DNA of 58,232 nucleotides. Source: Nostoc sp. 106C. Lineage in GTDB: Bacteria; Cyanobacteriota; Cyanobacteriia; Cyanobacteriales; Nostocaceae. Made by a program: the position numbers and the translations under genes. The stretch lies in the NCBI RefSeq assembly GCF_002154725.1, contig NZ_MTAW01000125.1:1-58232 (forward strand), written 5' to 3'. Positions 37,578 through 46,132 of this stretch are shown one piece after another. How positions within the stretch are numbered: position 1 is the stretch's first letter; each line of letters opens with the position of its first letter. The notes below the pieces were generated by a model. The model was not told the origin of the DNA and searched no databases. It worked only from the letters and a program-made list of their open reading frames with translations.

Positions 37578-37709
37578 AAACGCATATTCTCTTGGCTAAT
37601 TTCTACTTCCTACTCTTACACGAGCTAAACAAACGTAGCCGTAAAAATTCGGATATATTGCTACGATACCTTGGTTAATATTAGCAAACTTAGGGATAAG
37701 AGGTTACAT

Positions 37710-38339
37710 ATGGTGAGTAAAGAGCAGATTTTGCAATGGTTGCAAGCATTTGCCACCGAAATAGCCCAGAATAAAGAATATTTGACTGAATTAGATGCAG
37801 CGATCGGTGATGCTGACCACGGTATTAATATGGATCGCGGTTTCAAAAAGGTGATTAGTCAGTTACCAACTTTCGCAGACCAGGATATCGGCAGTATTTT
37901 AAAAGCAGTCAGTATGACCTTGATTTCTAGTATTGGGGGTGCGAGTGGTCCTCTTTATGGCACATGGTTTTTGCGAGCTAGTGCAGATGTAACTGGCAAA
38001 CAAGAACTGACTGAGCAGGATTTGCAGAGATTACTTCAGTTTGGTTTAAACGGTGTGCTTCAACGTGGTAAGGCGCAGCTGGGAGATAAGACAATGGTGG
38101 ATGTTTTATCTCCATCTGTACTGGCGTTTGAACAAGCTGTAGGTGAGGGAAGAGACATAGTAGCAGCTTTGCAGCAAGCAGTAATAGCCGCCGAACAAGG
38201 GATGAAAGATACAACGCCAATGTTAGCAAAGAAGGGAAGAGCCAGCTATTTGGGAGAGAGGAGTATCGGACATCAAGATCCAGGAGCTACTTCTGCTTAT
38301 TTGATGTTGAAGTGTTTATTGACAGTAGTGCAAGCTTAA
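37710..38339 (+). CDS. dhaL: Dihydroxyacetone kinase, DhaL (ADP-binding) subunit
   Basis: This 209-residue nucleotide-binding subunit works with DhaK. Motifs are AIGDADHGINMDRGF with the Asp residues that hold Mg-ADP, SIGGASGPLYGTWF, GDKTMVDVLSP, and a C-terminal GRASYLGERSIGHQDPGATSAY. I start at ATG 37710, which has an AGAGG site and gives the usual DhaL length; the TTG at 37671 would add 13 residues without family support. DhaL of the PTS type needs DhaM for phosphoryl supply; DhaM is not nearby. A weak hairpin at 38497-38518 follows. Confidence 0.94.
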   Translation: MVSKEQILQWLQAFATEIAQNKEYLTELDAAIGDADHGINMDRGFKKVISQLPTFADQDIGSILKAVSMTLISSIGGASGPLYGTWFLRASADVTGKQELTEQDLQRLLQFGLNGVLQRGKAQLGDKTMVDVLSPSVLAFEQAVGEGRDIVAALQQAVIAAEQGMKDTTPMLAKKGRASYLGERSIGHQDPGATSAYLMLKCLLTVVQA

Positions 38340-38525
38340 AGAGTCATTTGTCCTTTGTCAGTTGCCATTCTCTGAGCCTTTGCGTCCCCCTTCGGGTTCA
38401 ACAGTCGCCTACGGAGGGAAACCCTCCCGCAGCGCTGATTCACCGCGTCCCCTTGTCCTCCTTCCCTTTGCTTGTCTGAACAATTCAAATTTTGCGGAGA
38501 CGTTAGATATAACGTCTCTTGTTGA

Positions 38526-39341
38526 TTAATTGAATATCCGGTGTTGCAAAGAAGGCATTTGACGGCGGACTTGTTCTAGGCGAGTGGGTTTGATTTCCGC
38601 GATCGCAATTCCTGGTTGCTCGCCAGCATCGGCTAAGATCATACCCCAAGGGTCGATAATCATGGCGTGTCCGTGGGTTTGGCGTCTGGCGTAATGAGTG
38701 CCGGTTTGAGCAGGAGCAATCACGTAACAGGTGTTTTCAATAGCTCTGGCTTGTAGTAATGTTTGCCAATGGTCTTTGCCAGTGAAGGCAGTAAAGGCAG
38801 CTGGAACAAAGATCACATCGGCTCCTTTGTCTGCTAGATGTCGGTACAATTCCGGAAAGCGGACATCATAGCAAATAGACAGACCTAAATTACCCAGTTT
38901 TTCTGAGAAATGCACAGGAGGAAGTTGGGTACCAGCCATGACTGTGCTGGATTCTTGATAGGTGTTCCCGTCAGGGACATTAACATCAAATAGATGTACT
39001 TTGTAATAACGAGAAACCTCTTGACCGTTAGGGTCAATAAGTACAGTTGTGTTATAAAATTTGCCTGTGTTTTCTACAAGCACTGGAAAACTACCGCCGA
39101 GGATGGTAACTTGAAAGCGCTGGGCCATTTTTTTAAGAAATATTTCGCTTTCACGGGCGATCGCCTCTGCTTGGGCGAGTTTGTCTTTTTCTTCTCCCAT
39201 AAAAGAAAAGTTTTCTGGCAAACCCACTAATTCAGCACCTCGACCCACGGCAAGTTCAATTAATTCTTCTGCCTGTGCCAAGTTTTTGTATAAATCGGGC
39301 ACACTAGTTAATTGGATAGCGGCTGCTAAATAAGGCTTCAT
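38526..39341 (-). CDS. Nitrilase-superfamily carbon-nitrogen hydrolase (Nit1/Nit2-like)
   Basis: This 271-residue cytosolic amidase-like enzyme has the Glu-Lys-Cys triad motifs LPENF, YYKVHLFD and LSICYDVRFPELY. DKGADVIFVPAAFT and ARAIENTCYVIAPAQTG are also present. This layout matches the Nit1/Nit2 group, whose best-known roles are hydrolysing deaminated glutathione or omega-amides; that role is inferred. I use ATG at 39341 rather than TTG at 39359, since family members start just before YLAAAIQ. It is convergent with dhaL, 186 bases apart. Confidence 0.9.
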   Translation of the reverse strand: MKPYLAAAIQLTSVPDLYKNLAQAEELIELAVGRGAELVGLPENFSFMGEEKDKLAQAEAIARESEIFLKKMAQRFQVTILGGSFPVLVENTGKFYNTTVLIDPNGQEVSRYYKVHLFDVNVPDGNTYQESSTVMAGTQLPPVHFSEKLGNLGLSICYDVRFPELYRHLADKGADVIFVPAAFTAFTGKDHWQTLLQARAIENTCYVIAPAQTGTHYARRQTHGHAMIIDPWGMILADAGEQPGIAIAEIKPTRLEQVRRQMPSLQHRIFN

Positions 39342-39542
39342 AGATTCGACAACAAACAATGAATTGTGTGAGGTAGATTCTCAAATATATCGTTACTTAA
39401 AGATCTGTGGAACTCAGTTAGACAAACGTTAGTCTTGCTTTTGTTTAAAAAGCTCGTAATCCTTATCGTCTAAGCTTAATCTTCCTATAGGTGATAGGAA
39501 AATGGGCACCTTTCAAGGTAGGTTGTTATCAAATGTTGATAA

Positions 39543-40145
39543 ATGCTATCTGCTGTGGATACCTCTGCTCTCGTTCAAACGTTCATTGCTGTATTTGTCC
39601 TAGCGGATGCTATAGGTAATATACCGATAGTGCTGATTTTAACCAAAGGCATGACACCAGAAGACAGAAACAAAGTTATAGATAAAGCTATTATTGTTGC
39701 GATCGCAGTTCTGTTGCTTTTTGCCTTTACGGGACAATTAATTTTGACCTATTTGGAAATCAGCATGGCATCTTTGCGAGTAGCTGGAGGACTGCTGTTG
39801 CTTTTAATTTCTTTGCAAATGTTACGAGGAGAACTAAATACACCAATTACAGAAGAAGGACGCGATATCGCAATTACACCTTTGGCTTTGCCATTGTTAG
39901 CAGGGCCAGGTACTTTGACAACAGTGATGTTATTAACCTCAAGATCTCCCAGCCCACATATAGGTGTAGTGTTGGGTATTGTGGCGGCAATGTTCATTAG
40001 CTGGTTGATTTTGCGTCTGGGAACTTACATCGACAAATGGATTGGTGCGGAAGGCGGGGTAATTGTAACTCAGCTTTTCGGTTTTCTATTGGCGGCGCTG
40101 GCGGTGGAAGTGGGTAGTGCAGGAATTCGGGAGTTGTTCTTCTAG
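39543..40145 (+). CDS. MarC family integral membrane protein
   Basis: This 200-residue protein has six predicted membrane helices and the MarC/NAAT pattern: VLADAIGNIPIVLILTKGM near the N terminus, a central GGLLLLLISLQMLRGE, and the repeat-related second half ITPLALPLLAGPGTLTTVM. Family function is not settled; multiple-antibiotic-resistance and amino-acid-transport proposals exist. ATG at 39543. Upstream (39486-39530) is a short hairpin-prone stretch with no recognised riboswitch. Confidence 0.9.
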   Translation: MLSAVDTSALVQTFIAVFVLADAIGNIPIVLILTKGMTPEDRNKVIDKAIIVAIAVLLLFAFTGQLILTYLEISMASLRVAGGLLLLLISLQMLRGELNTPITEEGRDIAITPLALPLLAGPGTLTTVMLLTSRSPSPHIGVVLGIVAAMFISWLILRLGTYIDKWIGAEGGVIVTQLFGFLLAALAVEVGSAGIRELFF

Positions 40146-40209
40146 TAGAAAAATTTCTTGTTAGCGTCTATTGCAGCACAAGAGGGGGAAGCATCCCACT
40201 TTTTTAATT

Positions 40210-40404
40210 ACCGTCATTGCAAGCGAAACGAAGTAAAGCGAAGCAATCGCAGAATCACTAACTCAGAACGCGTCTATGCGATTGCTACCCTACCCTTCGG
40301 GAACGACTTCGTCGAACGGGAAGGCTCCGCCTACGTCGTTCCTCGTCTCTACGAGACGCTACGCGCTAAGCGAAGCTATGCCGTAGGCTTTACGCAATGA
40401 CAGG
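40210..40404. repeat. Palindromic dispersed element with GTCATTGC ends
   Basis: 195 bp bounded by GTCATTGC (40213-40220) and its complement GCAATGAC (40394-40401). The interior is rich in short self-complementary strings (GACTTCGTCGAACGG, CTACGAGACGCTACGCG). It resembles the common Nostoc intergenic elements that start with GTCATTGCGAGCGAA. An 80-codon frame over it (40158-40400) is not a gene. Confidence 0.78.
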
Positions 40405-41239
40405 TAATTTTTCCTGGCTGCGAAATAAAAGCTGGGATGCACCCAGAAGAGGGTGAGCGCAGGGTAGGGACAGGGGTACGGAATTGTTTCCAAAATCAAA
40501 TTGGATTCTTATATTTTTAACTTTGGATAAAAAGTGTCAATTCTTATTTTTTATACCCTGCTATCTAAATGTGTAATATCATGTCAATATAATTGCCATC
40601 ACAAAGATTATCCACATCTTTGCATCACTGTATCAAATTTAATAGTAAGTATTTCAGCAGGCTCAACAAAATAGTTATTCTACTCTAAGAATCTGACTAT
40701 AATTTAACTTGTAAGTTCTTAATTATTCATATATCCAAAAAATGTTAAAAATCCTTGATTTTTCGTTTTAATCTCCGAATTTTGCCAGGTTTATCATCGC
40801 TAATGTGATAAAACTCTAATTTAATATTTTTTTACTCATACTTGTAAGTAATTAAGCCTTAGATAAAGAAAATTGTGATTTTGCTAACAAACTAGTGTGA
40901 TCCCTATTTCTGTCATTAGATAGAAGGTTAAGGTGGGATTAAACTTTAACGTAATCGTTATGTCTCTACTTTCAGTCACTATTTGGATTTCCTAAAAAAT
41001 TTCTCATTAGTGAGTAATTTAGTGCTAGCAAGCATAGACATTAGCTTAAACAAATTCGTATTGCACCACAGGGCTAGTTTTCTAGGAAACTAGAAAGCAT
41101 GTAATCATTCTTAAAGTAGATCAATATCTACTTTTCTTGGCAGATATATGTATATGTGAAATCTTAGTATTCATGATTTCACATACTCTGCTGTATATAC
41201 AATTCCCAGATTTTTCAGTTAAAAAAACTGATAGTAATT
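40405..41239. other. Intergenic, AT-rich
   Basis: 835 bases with no supported gene on either strand. A short inverted repeat TTTTCTAGGAAACTAGAAAG at 41078-41097 is visible. It presumably carries the promoter of the HTH gene at 41240. Confidence 0.45.
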
Positions 41240-41842
41240 ATGTCCAGTTATCTCAATGAACTCTACGAGTTTTATAGCTATGAAAAGGTTGAAAGCAAGT
41301 TTCTTACACCTTTTCAACGAAAAGTTTTAATCAAGAATCTGCAAGTAGATTTGCAACCAGAATATCGCCGTCGCATTGAAATTATGTTACTTGCAGATAG
41401 AGGTAAATCTCAAATTCAAATTTGCCATATCTTAGGTTGCTCTCCTCATATGGCAAGGTATTGGATTGGAATGGCTAAATCAGGTTTAGCTCACAATTGG
41501 CATGAGCAACCAATAGGCAGACCGCGTAGCGTTAATGAGGAATACTTGGAACGATTGAAGGAATTAGTCAACCATAGCCCACGCGATTACGGTTACCCAT
41601 TTCATTGCTGGACGGCTCTATGGTTAAGCAAACATTTAGCAAATGAATTTGGAGTTGAAATTAGCGATCGCCATATCAATCGCTTACTCAAACAAATGGG
41701 GTTGTCTACGAAACAAAAACATCATATTGCTCAATCAGCAGATAATAAAACCAAGGATTCTGGAATTATCATTGATGACTTGCAATTACCCTGTGAGTCT
41801 AGTTTCCAATGGTCACTTAATCTAAGTGGAACAAATAACTAA
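41240..41842 (+). CDS. Stand-alone IS630-type helix-turn-helix protein
   Basis: This 200-residue protein has two helix-turn-helix modules of the kind found at the N terminus of IS630-family transposases: about 45-85 (RIEIMLLADRGKSQIQICHI, SPHMARYWIGM) and about 100-158 (SVNEEYLERLKELV, WTALWLSKHLANEFG, ISDRHINRLLKQMG). The catalytic DDE domain is absent; a 40-residue unrelated tail follows and ends in a normal stop. It may be a transposase fragment or a domesticated DNA-binding protein; the intact frame favours the latter. No ribosome site is evident. A repeat-peptide ORF begins 14 bases later. Confidence 0.75.
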   Translation: MSSYLNELYEFYSYEKVESKFLTPFQRKVLIKNLQVDLQPEYRRRIEIMLLADRGKSQIQICHILGCSPHMARYWIGMAKSGLAHNWHEQPIGRPRSVNEEYLERLKELVNHSPRDYGYPFHCWTALWLSKHLANEFGVEISDRHINRLLKQMGLSTKQKHHIAQSADNKTKDSGIIIDDLQLPCESSFQWSLNLSGTNN

Positions 41843-41855
41843 TTCTGTCTTTTAG

Positions 41856-42026
41856 GTGACGAAACACGGAAACGTCAACCCGGAAGTTGCTACAGGGTAC
41901 GCGAAACACGGAAACGTCAACCCGGAAGCTGCTACAGGGTACGCGAAACACGGAAACGTCAACCCGGAAGCTGCTACAGCGAATATAGAAACAGTTACAG
42001 ATTTATTTCAAGTAAATGAGGTATAG
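41856..42026 (+). CDS. Small ORF of tandem 14-residue repeats
   Basis: A 56-codon frame starting at GTG (41856) directly after an in-frame TAG encodes three tandem copies of KHGNVNPEAATGYA, the first with one Val for Ala and the last incomplete, then a 12-residue tail (ETVTDLFQVNEV) and a TAG stop. The DNA unit is exactly 42 bp, so copy number can change without breaking the frame. No good ribosome site is seen; it could be translated by coupling to the HTH gene ending 14 bases upstream. I do not recognise the sequence. It could also be a decayed piece of a larger repeat protein. Confidence 0.5.
   Translation: MTKHGNVNPEVATGYAKHGNVNPEAATGYAKHGNVNPEAATANIETVTDLFQVNEV
41859..41982 (+). repeat. 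Three tandem 42-bp repeats
   Basis: Units begin at 41859, 41901 and 41943, each containing GAAACACGGAAACGTCAACC. Copies 1 and 2 differ by very few bases; copy 3 diverges in its last few bases. There are no spacers, so this is not a CRISPR array. The period is a multiple of three and the ORF at 41856 reads through. Confidence 0.95.
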
Positions 42027-42115
42027 GGCATTACAGTCCAGTTAAGATTAAAAGCTGAAGCTTGTAAAAGAGGAAAAAGTTCGTAGTAATACCAATTCCA
42101 GGAAAAAATGAGACA

Positions 42116-42248
42116 GATGCGTAGGTTGGGGAGCCACTCACGTGGGCGGGTTTCCCGACTTGAGTGAAGTGGCGTTTGAACTGAGTGAAACCCAACAATT
42201 ACAAGACTTTGAAGTGTTGGGTTTCGTTCCTCAACCCAACCTACATCC
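42116..42248. repeat. Palindromic dispersed element (GTAGGTTGGG ends)
   Basis: Bounded by GTAGGTTGGG (42121-42130) and its complement (42235-42244), with secondary complementary strings inside (GTTTGAACTGAGTGAAACCC region and AGTGTTGGGTTTCG). Non-coding; the minus-strand frame over it (42008-42301) is rejected. Similar elements are common between cyanobacterial genes. Confidence 0.72.
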
Positions 42249-42393
42249 ACATCATATTTTTTGTGAAATGGTATAAGAACTTTAGTCCGCAATTTCAACA
42301 CTAAAGTGCTGACTACAAACCAGATTCTTTCATCTTATTTTTTAACTGAACCGTATTGATGAGATATAGACTTGTAGGGGCGGGTTCACACAT

Positions 42394-42443
42394 CATTGGT
42401 GTAAACTTAAGCTCTATCGTTTATCCCACAAGCATTTTACCCC
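42394..42443 (+). mobile_element. Partial copy of the 22183-22412 MITE (left end only)
   Basis: Aligns without gaps to 22178-22227, 43 of 50 bases identical. The matching right end is not found nearby, so this is a fragment or a one-ended relic. It overlaps the last seven codons and the stop of the peptide gene at 42421-42627. Confidence 0.75.
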
Positions 42444-42627
42444 TCCCTGGATCTCTGTTTGGGTCTTGAAGAGCTTGTATCAATTGGAGTAATTTTATAT
42501 CCCTCTCAGTCCAGTTGAGTTTAACCTGTATCCCTCCAATTACATTACTCATTTCTCTAGGCGTTAGCTCATCAAGAAAATTTAGCTTTTCCGTAGGATG
42601 AATGTCTGGAATGGTTACACTCGCCAT
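42421..42627 (-). CDS. Double-glycine-leader peptide (bacteriocin-like precursor)
   Basis: This 68-residue peptide is not obviously homologous to a known toxin, but residues 1-32 look like a leader cut by C39 peptidase transporters: an acidic amphipathic segment ending FLDELTPREMSNVIGG. The core after GG is IQVKLNWTERDIKLLQLIQ and a short polar tail. ATG at 42627 follows GGAGG at good spacing, supporting expression. The last codons (GKMLVG and stop) are supplied by a repeat end (42394-42443), so the natural C terminus has probably been replaced. No transporter, modification enzyme or immunity gene is nearby; export by a distant ABC transporter is inference. Confidence 0.68.
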   Translation of the reverse strand: MASVTIPDIHPTEKLNFLDELTPREMSNVIGGIQVKLNWTERDIKLLQLIQALQDPNRDPGRGKMLVG

Positions 42628-43066
42628 TTGCTACAATCCTCCACAATTTATGCAAAATACTACTCTTATGGTTTGCGATCGCACTCATAAATTCAAGTTT
42701 TTAATCCAATTTTTATAGACAATACTGGTAAAATTTTGTCCGTGAAACTTATGAGAAACTTACGTTGATCTCAGGATCAACCTATTGAAGAGGCTGGGAA
42801 TTGTGGCTTAGGGGCTAGGGTTTAGGCTTATCTGACATTTCACAAATACAGCCCTTGCTATGAAAGTGCTATCTATGCGAAAGTCTTAATTTTTAATACG
42901 GTATTTTGAGAGATATTGTGTAGCTAAGTAAAAATAAGAGTGCGAACCGAACTAGTTATTTTTGACTGTGATGGAGTTTGTCTGTAGGGTATGAAAGGCA
43001 AGCGATCACTTAGCTCAGTTGCAAAGAGAATAGAAGAATTTTGAGGTTTACATAAGGAGTAATCTG
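42628..43066. other. Intergenic
   Basis: No gene or clear repeat recognised. It contains the divergent promoters of the leader-peptide gene (minus) and the HD-domain gene (plus). An AAGGAG ribosome site precedes the ATG at 43067. Confidence 0.45.
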
Positions 43067-43660
43067 ATGTCAGACTCACCTACAAAAAGACGAGTTGCAA
43101 GCTATACCCGCATGGCAGATGGCACACGAGAAGACTACCTGCTGTTACGGGAGCACTCTCAGCCATTATTGAATCAGGTTGGCGATCGCGCCTTAACACT
43201 TTTAGTCGGCTTGCAAGAAAGTTACCCTGGAAATCTCATCGATCGCTATCAACATTCCCTACAAACAGCAACGCGAGCTTTTCGTGATGGAGCAGAAGAA
43301 GAGGTTGTCGTAGCAGCGTTACTGCATGATATTGGGGATTTACTAGCACCCGTAAATCATGCCGAATTGGCAGCCGCTATCCTCAAACCTTATGTAAGTC
43401 CCAGTACTCATTGGATGATTGAACATCATGGGATTTTCCAAGGATATTACTTTTGGCATCACCTGGGAGGCGATCGCCATGCACGGGAGCAGTTTCGCGG
43501 TCATCCTTACTTTGAGCGTACGGCTGAGTTCTGCCACAACTGGGATCAAGAATCCTTCGATCCAGACTATGATACGTTGCCGTTGACTTTCTTTGAGCCG
43601 ATGGTTCACCGGATCTTTGCTCGTCAACCTTGGGGTGAGCAGACAAAAGAGGAATCTTGA
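43067..43660 (+). CDS. HD-domain protein, PhnZ/MIOX-like diiron oxygenase suspected
   Basis: This 197-residue HD-domain protein has metal-ligand motifs YQHSLQTATRA, ALLHDIGD, HAELAAAIL and MIEHHGIFQGYYFWHH, then the late Asp in FCHNWDQESFDPDYD. An N-terminal MADGTREDYLLL segment resembles the lid of the mixed-valent diiron oxygenases PhnZ and myo-inositol oxygenase, rather than HD phosphohydrolases of the (p)ppGpp type. A phosphonate or related small-molecule substrate is possible; no phosphonate genes are adjacent. ATG at 43067 with AAGGAG. Confidence 0.75.
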   Translation: MSDSPTKRRVASYTRMADGTREDYLLLREHSQPLLNQVGDRALTLLVGLQESYPGNLIDRYQHSLQTATRAFRDGAEEEVVVAALLHDIGDLLAPVNHAELAAAILKPYVSPSTHWMIEHHGIFQGYYFWHHLGGDRHAREQFRGHPYFERTAEFCHNWDQESFDPDYDTLPLTFFEPMVHRIFARQPWGEQTKEES

Positions 43661-43876
43661 CGAACCGCCTTCGCGCAGCGTCTCGCAGAGAAGACGCAGA
43701 GGACACATGTGTTGGAAGCCAAGAAGAGAACGAACCCAAACGCACGTTTGATTTGAGGCGGAGGCGTTCTCGAAGTATAGCCATTTGTTCATCAAGGTGA
43801 CACGGTGATAAAAAGGCACGAAAAAGTTTATTTTTCCTGATCTCCGCGTTTTTCAGTCTCTCCATCTCCGTGTCTA
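43661..43876. other. Short intergenic region with repeat-like DNA
   Basis: Between the HD gene and the convergent pentapeptide gene. It contains CTTCGCGCAGCGTCTCGCAG (43669-43688), typical of cyanobacterial intergenic repeats. Minus-strand frames here (43343-43865) are shadows. Confidence 0.4.
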
Positions 43877-45628
43877 TTAGCTCAGTCCTAACTGCTGTTT
43901 CAATCCTTCTGGCACATTTACAGCTTTCTCTAATCCTCTAACAGTTTCCCATTGCTGCTTTTCACCCCAAGTCATTTGTTCTAGGTTGGCTTCTGTAACA
44001 TCGGCATTGCTCAAAATGGCATAGCTGAGGTTGGTGTGGCTGAGATCTGCACCATTGAGCAGCGCACCACTCAGGTTACTACCACTGAGGTTGGCTTTGT
44101 TGAGGTTGGCATAGCTGAGGTCGGTGCCAAAAAGCATGGTATCGCTGAGGTCGGCACCGCTGAGGTCAGCTTCACTGAGCATGACTCCACTGAGGTCGGC
44201 ATCGTTGAGAACCACGCCAGTGAGATCTACACCACTGAGGTCAGCTCCTAAAAACATAGCACCGTTGAGTTTGGCATAGTTGAGCTTGGCACCGTTGAGT
44301 TTGGCATAGCTGAGGTCGGCAGCGACAAGAATAGCGTCGCTCAGGTTAGTACTGAAGAGAATTGTGTCGCTAAGGTTGGTGCCGTTAAGAATAGCACGAC
44401 TCAGATCGGCACCACTGAGGTCAGCACGGCAGAGGTCGGCATGGCTGAGGTTAATACCACTGAGTTTGGCTTCACTGAGGTTGGCACCGAAAACAATAGC
44501 ATGGCTGAGGTCAGCACCGTTGAGGTTAGCATCTTTGAGATTAGTGTTGCTGAGATCGGCACTGCTGAGATTGGCATTTTTGAGATTGGTGCTGCTGAGG
44601 TCGGCACTGCTGAAGTTAGCACGACTGAGATCGGCGCGGTTGAGGTTAGCACCGCAGAGGTTAGCACTGCTGAGGTCGGCGCGGCTGAGGTTGGCATTTT
44701 TGAAGTTTGCACCACTGAGGTTGGCATCTCCAAAGTTTGCACCGCTAAGATCCGCATGACTAAAGTTGGCTCCTGTAAGGTTGGCATCTCCTAGGTAAGC
44801 ACCATTGAGATTGGCTCCGCTAAAGTTTGCACCTGCTAAGTTGGCGTTACCTAAGTAAGCACCTCGAAAGTTGCCACCTTTCAAGAATTCTCCAACGATG
44901 CTACTAAAATTACCAATTTCAATGGCATCGCTATAATTCATGATCCGCAGTAGTTGAGATGTGAAAAAACTTTCTGTATCCGGTTGGCTTGATGGATAAA
45001 AGGTGATTAACTGTTTAAGTTCAGCTCGCCCTTGAGCGTAGCGGTGTAACTCCAAAAGTAAAATTAGTACATTCAGCCCTGTGTATATATCTACTTGTCT
45101 CAGTCCGATGGTTATATTTTGTGCTAACATGCTTAACATTTTTTTCTGAGGCAAGTTCTCACCAGGTGCAGCATCAAGAAATTCACTCTGACACCAGCGG
45201 CGATAAAATTCCTCTAGACGTTGGAACAGAAGCAGTGCATGAAATTTTTTCCCAGTAATCAGTGAGTTCATTACTTGTTCAACTATGTCCGGTGTCAAGG
45301 CTGCATGACCCAGTACATCGTAAACTTCTTCGTAAAATTGGCGATACTTTGCGGCTGCTTGCGGTTGCGAGTTTAGCATCTGTTCTGTAATATCTGGCAA
45401 GCTATTACCTGGTTTTCCCCATTCCTCTAATTTTTTTTGTAGCTGTTGGGGTAATGAAGAGTCTTGTAAATTATCTTGAAAAAATTTAAAGTTTTTATCT
45501 AAATCTTGAGTAGTTTTTCCCCTCGAGGAAACAGTTTTGATTTCCAGAGACATTTTCTGTGCATCTGGTAACTTTGTACCCTTTACGTAATTGCTTAAAC
45601 GTTGCCAAATTTGCGACAAATATGACAT
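43877..45628 (-). CDS. Large pentapeptide-repeat protein with helical N-terminal domain
   Basis: This 583-residue protein has residues 1-235 forming a helical domain (QKKLEEWGKPGNSLPDITEQ, YRQFYEEVYDVLG, YTGLNVLILLLELHRYAQGR). From about 245 to 555 there are some sixty consecutive A(D/N)LSx pentapeptides, which fold into a four-sided right-handed beta-helix. A short tail (EQMTWGEKQQWETVRGLEKA) is typical of cyanobacterial members. Function is unknown; some such proteins mimic DNA or act as scaffolds. Repeat homogeneity at DNA level produces long spurious frames on both strands. A broken relative lies at 57786-58037. Confidence 0.92.
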   Translation of the reverse strand: MSYLSQIWQRLSNYVKGTKLPDAQKMSLEIKTVSSRGKTTQDLDKNFKFFQDNLQDSSLPQQLQKKLEEWGKPGNSLPDITEQMLNSQPQAAAKYRQFYEEVYDVLGHAALTPDIVEQVMNSLITGKKFHALLLFQRLEEFYRRWCQSEFLDAAPGENLPQKKMLSMLAQNITIGLRQVDIYTGLNVLILLLELHRYAQGRAELKQLITFYPSSQPDTESFFTSQLLRIMNYSDAIEIGNFSSIVGEFLKGGNFRGAYLGNANLAGANFSGANLNGAYLGDANLTGANFSHADLSGANFGDANLSGANFKNANLSRADLSSANLCGANLNRADLSRANFSSADLSSTNLKNANLSSADLSNTNLKDANLNGADLSHAIVFGANLSEAKLSGINLSHADLCRADLSGADLSRAILNGTNLSDTILFSTNLSDAILVAADLSYAKLNGAKLNYAKLNGAMFLGADLSGVDLTGVVLNDADLSGVMLSEADLSGADLSDTMLFGTDLSYANLNKANLSGSNLSGALLNGADLSHTNLSYAILSNADVTEANLEQMTWGEKQQWETVRGLEKAVNVPEGLKQQLGLS

Positions 45629-46132
45629 TTTGTATCTTGTATTACTATTTAATTACTGATTTATTAGAGATGCTCTGAAGGTTTTTATCGATTCAGATGC
45701 TTCTCATCTCAAAGATGTGCCTGTATAATTTAGAACTATTAAAGTCTGAGCATGTCTCAGTGGGAGTTAACTTATAGCAGCCTGACAATTTTTCTCCGTA
45801 GAAATCGAAATTGGTAGCTTGAGAAGTTGTGCATTTTCCAGTAATCTCATTGATTTAGCCTAAATTGTTATACTTTCTTCCCAGCAAGTTTACTAGTTTG
45901 AGGTAAAAATAATACGTACTGTTTGCTACAGATACAATTGTTAGCAAAAATCCTACAGTAAAACTGTGCGATCGGATTGAAAAATAGTAATGATAACTTA
46001 ATCGAAAAGTTTACTGCTGCATATCAGCCAGCTAATAGTATTTTTAAGTTAGCTCAGTTAGATGACAGCAAAGCTGCTTGACTTTGCAAATAATAAAAAA
46101 TTAACTAGTGATTGTTGTCGGGGATAGATTGG
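45629..46132. other. Divergent intergenic region
   Basis: About 500 bases between the pentapeptide gene (minus) and the metalloprotease gene (plus). No gene seen. It should hold both promoters; no operator or riboswitch recognised. Confidence 0.45.

Noticed and set aside
39480-39542. Riboswitch upstream of marC
   Set aside because: A short hairpin-prone stretch exists, but no consensus of a known riboswitch class.
40158-40400. 80-codon ORF after marC
   Set aside because: It is entirely built on the palindromic element 40210-40404.
41859-41982. Possible CRISPR array
   Set aside because: The 42-bp units are directly adjacent with no spacers, and they keep one open frame; this is a tandem coding repeat.
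42008-42301. 97-codon minus-strand ORF
   Set aside because: It covers the palindromic repeat at 42116-42248 and has no homology-like content.
43343-43865. Two 160-codon minus-strand ORFs
   Set aside because: They overlap the clear HD-domain gene on the other strand and extend into repeat DNA.
44036-44794. Several long ORFs on both strands inside the pentapeptide gene
   Set aside because: They are frame shadows caused by the near-periodic 15-bp repeats of the gene on the minus strand.
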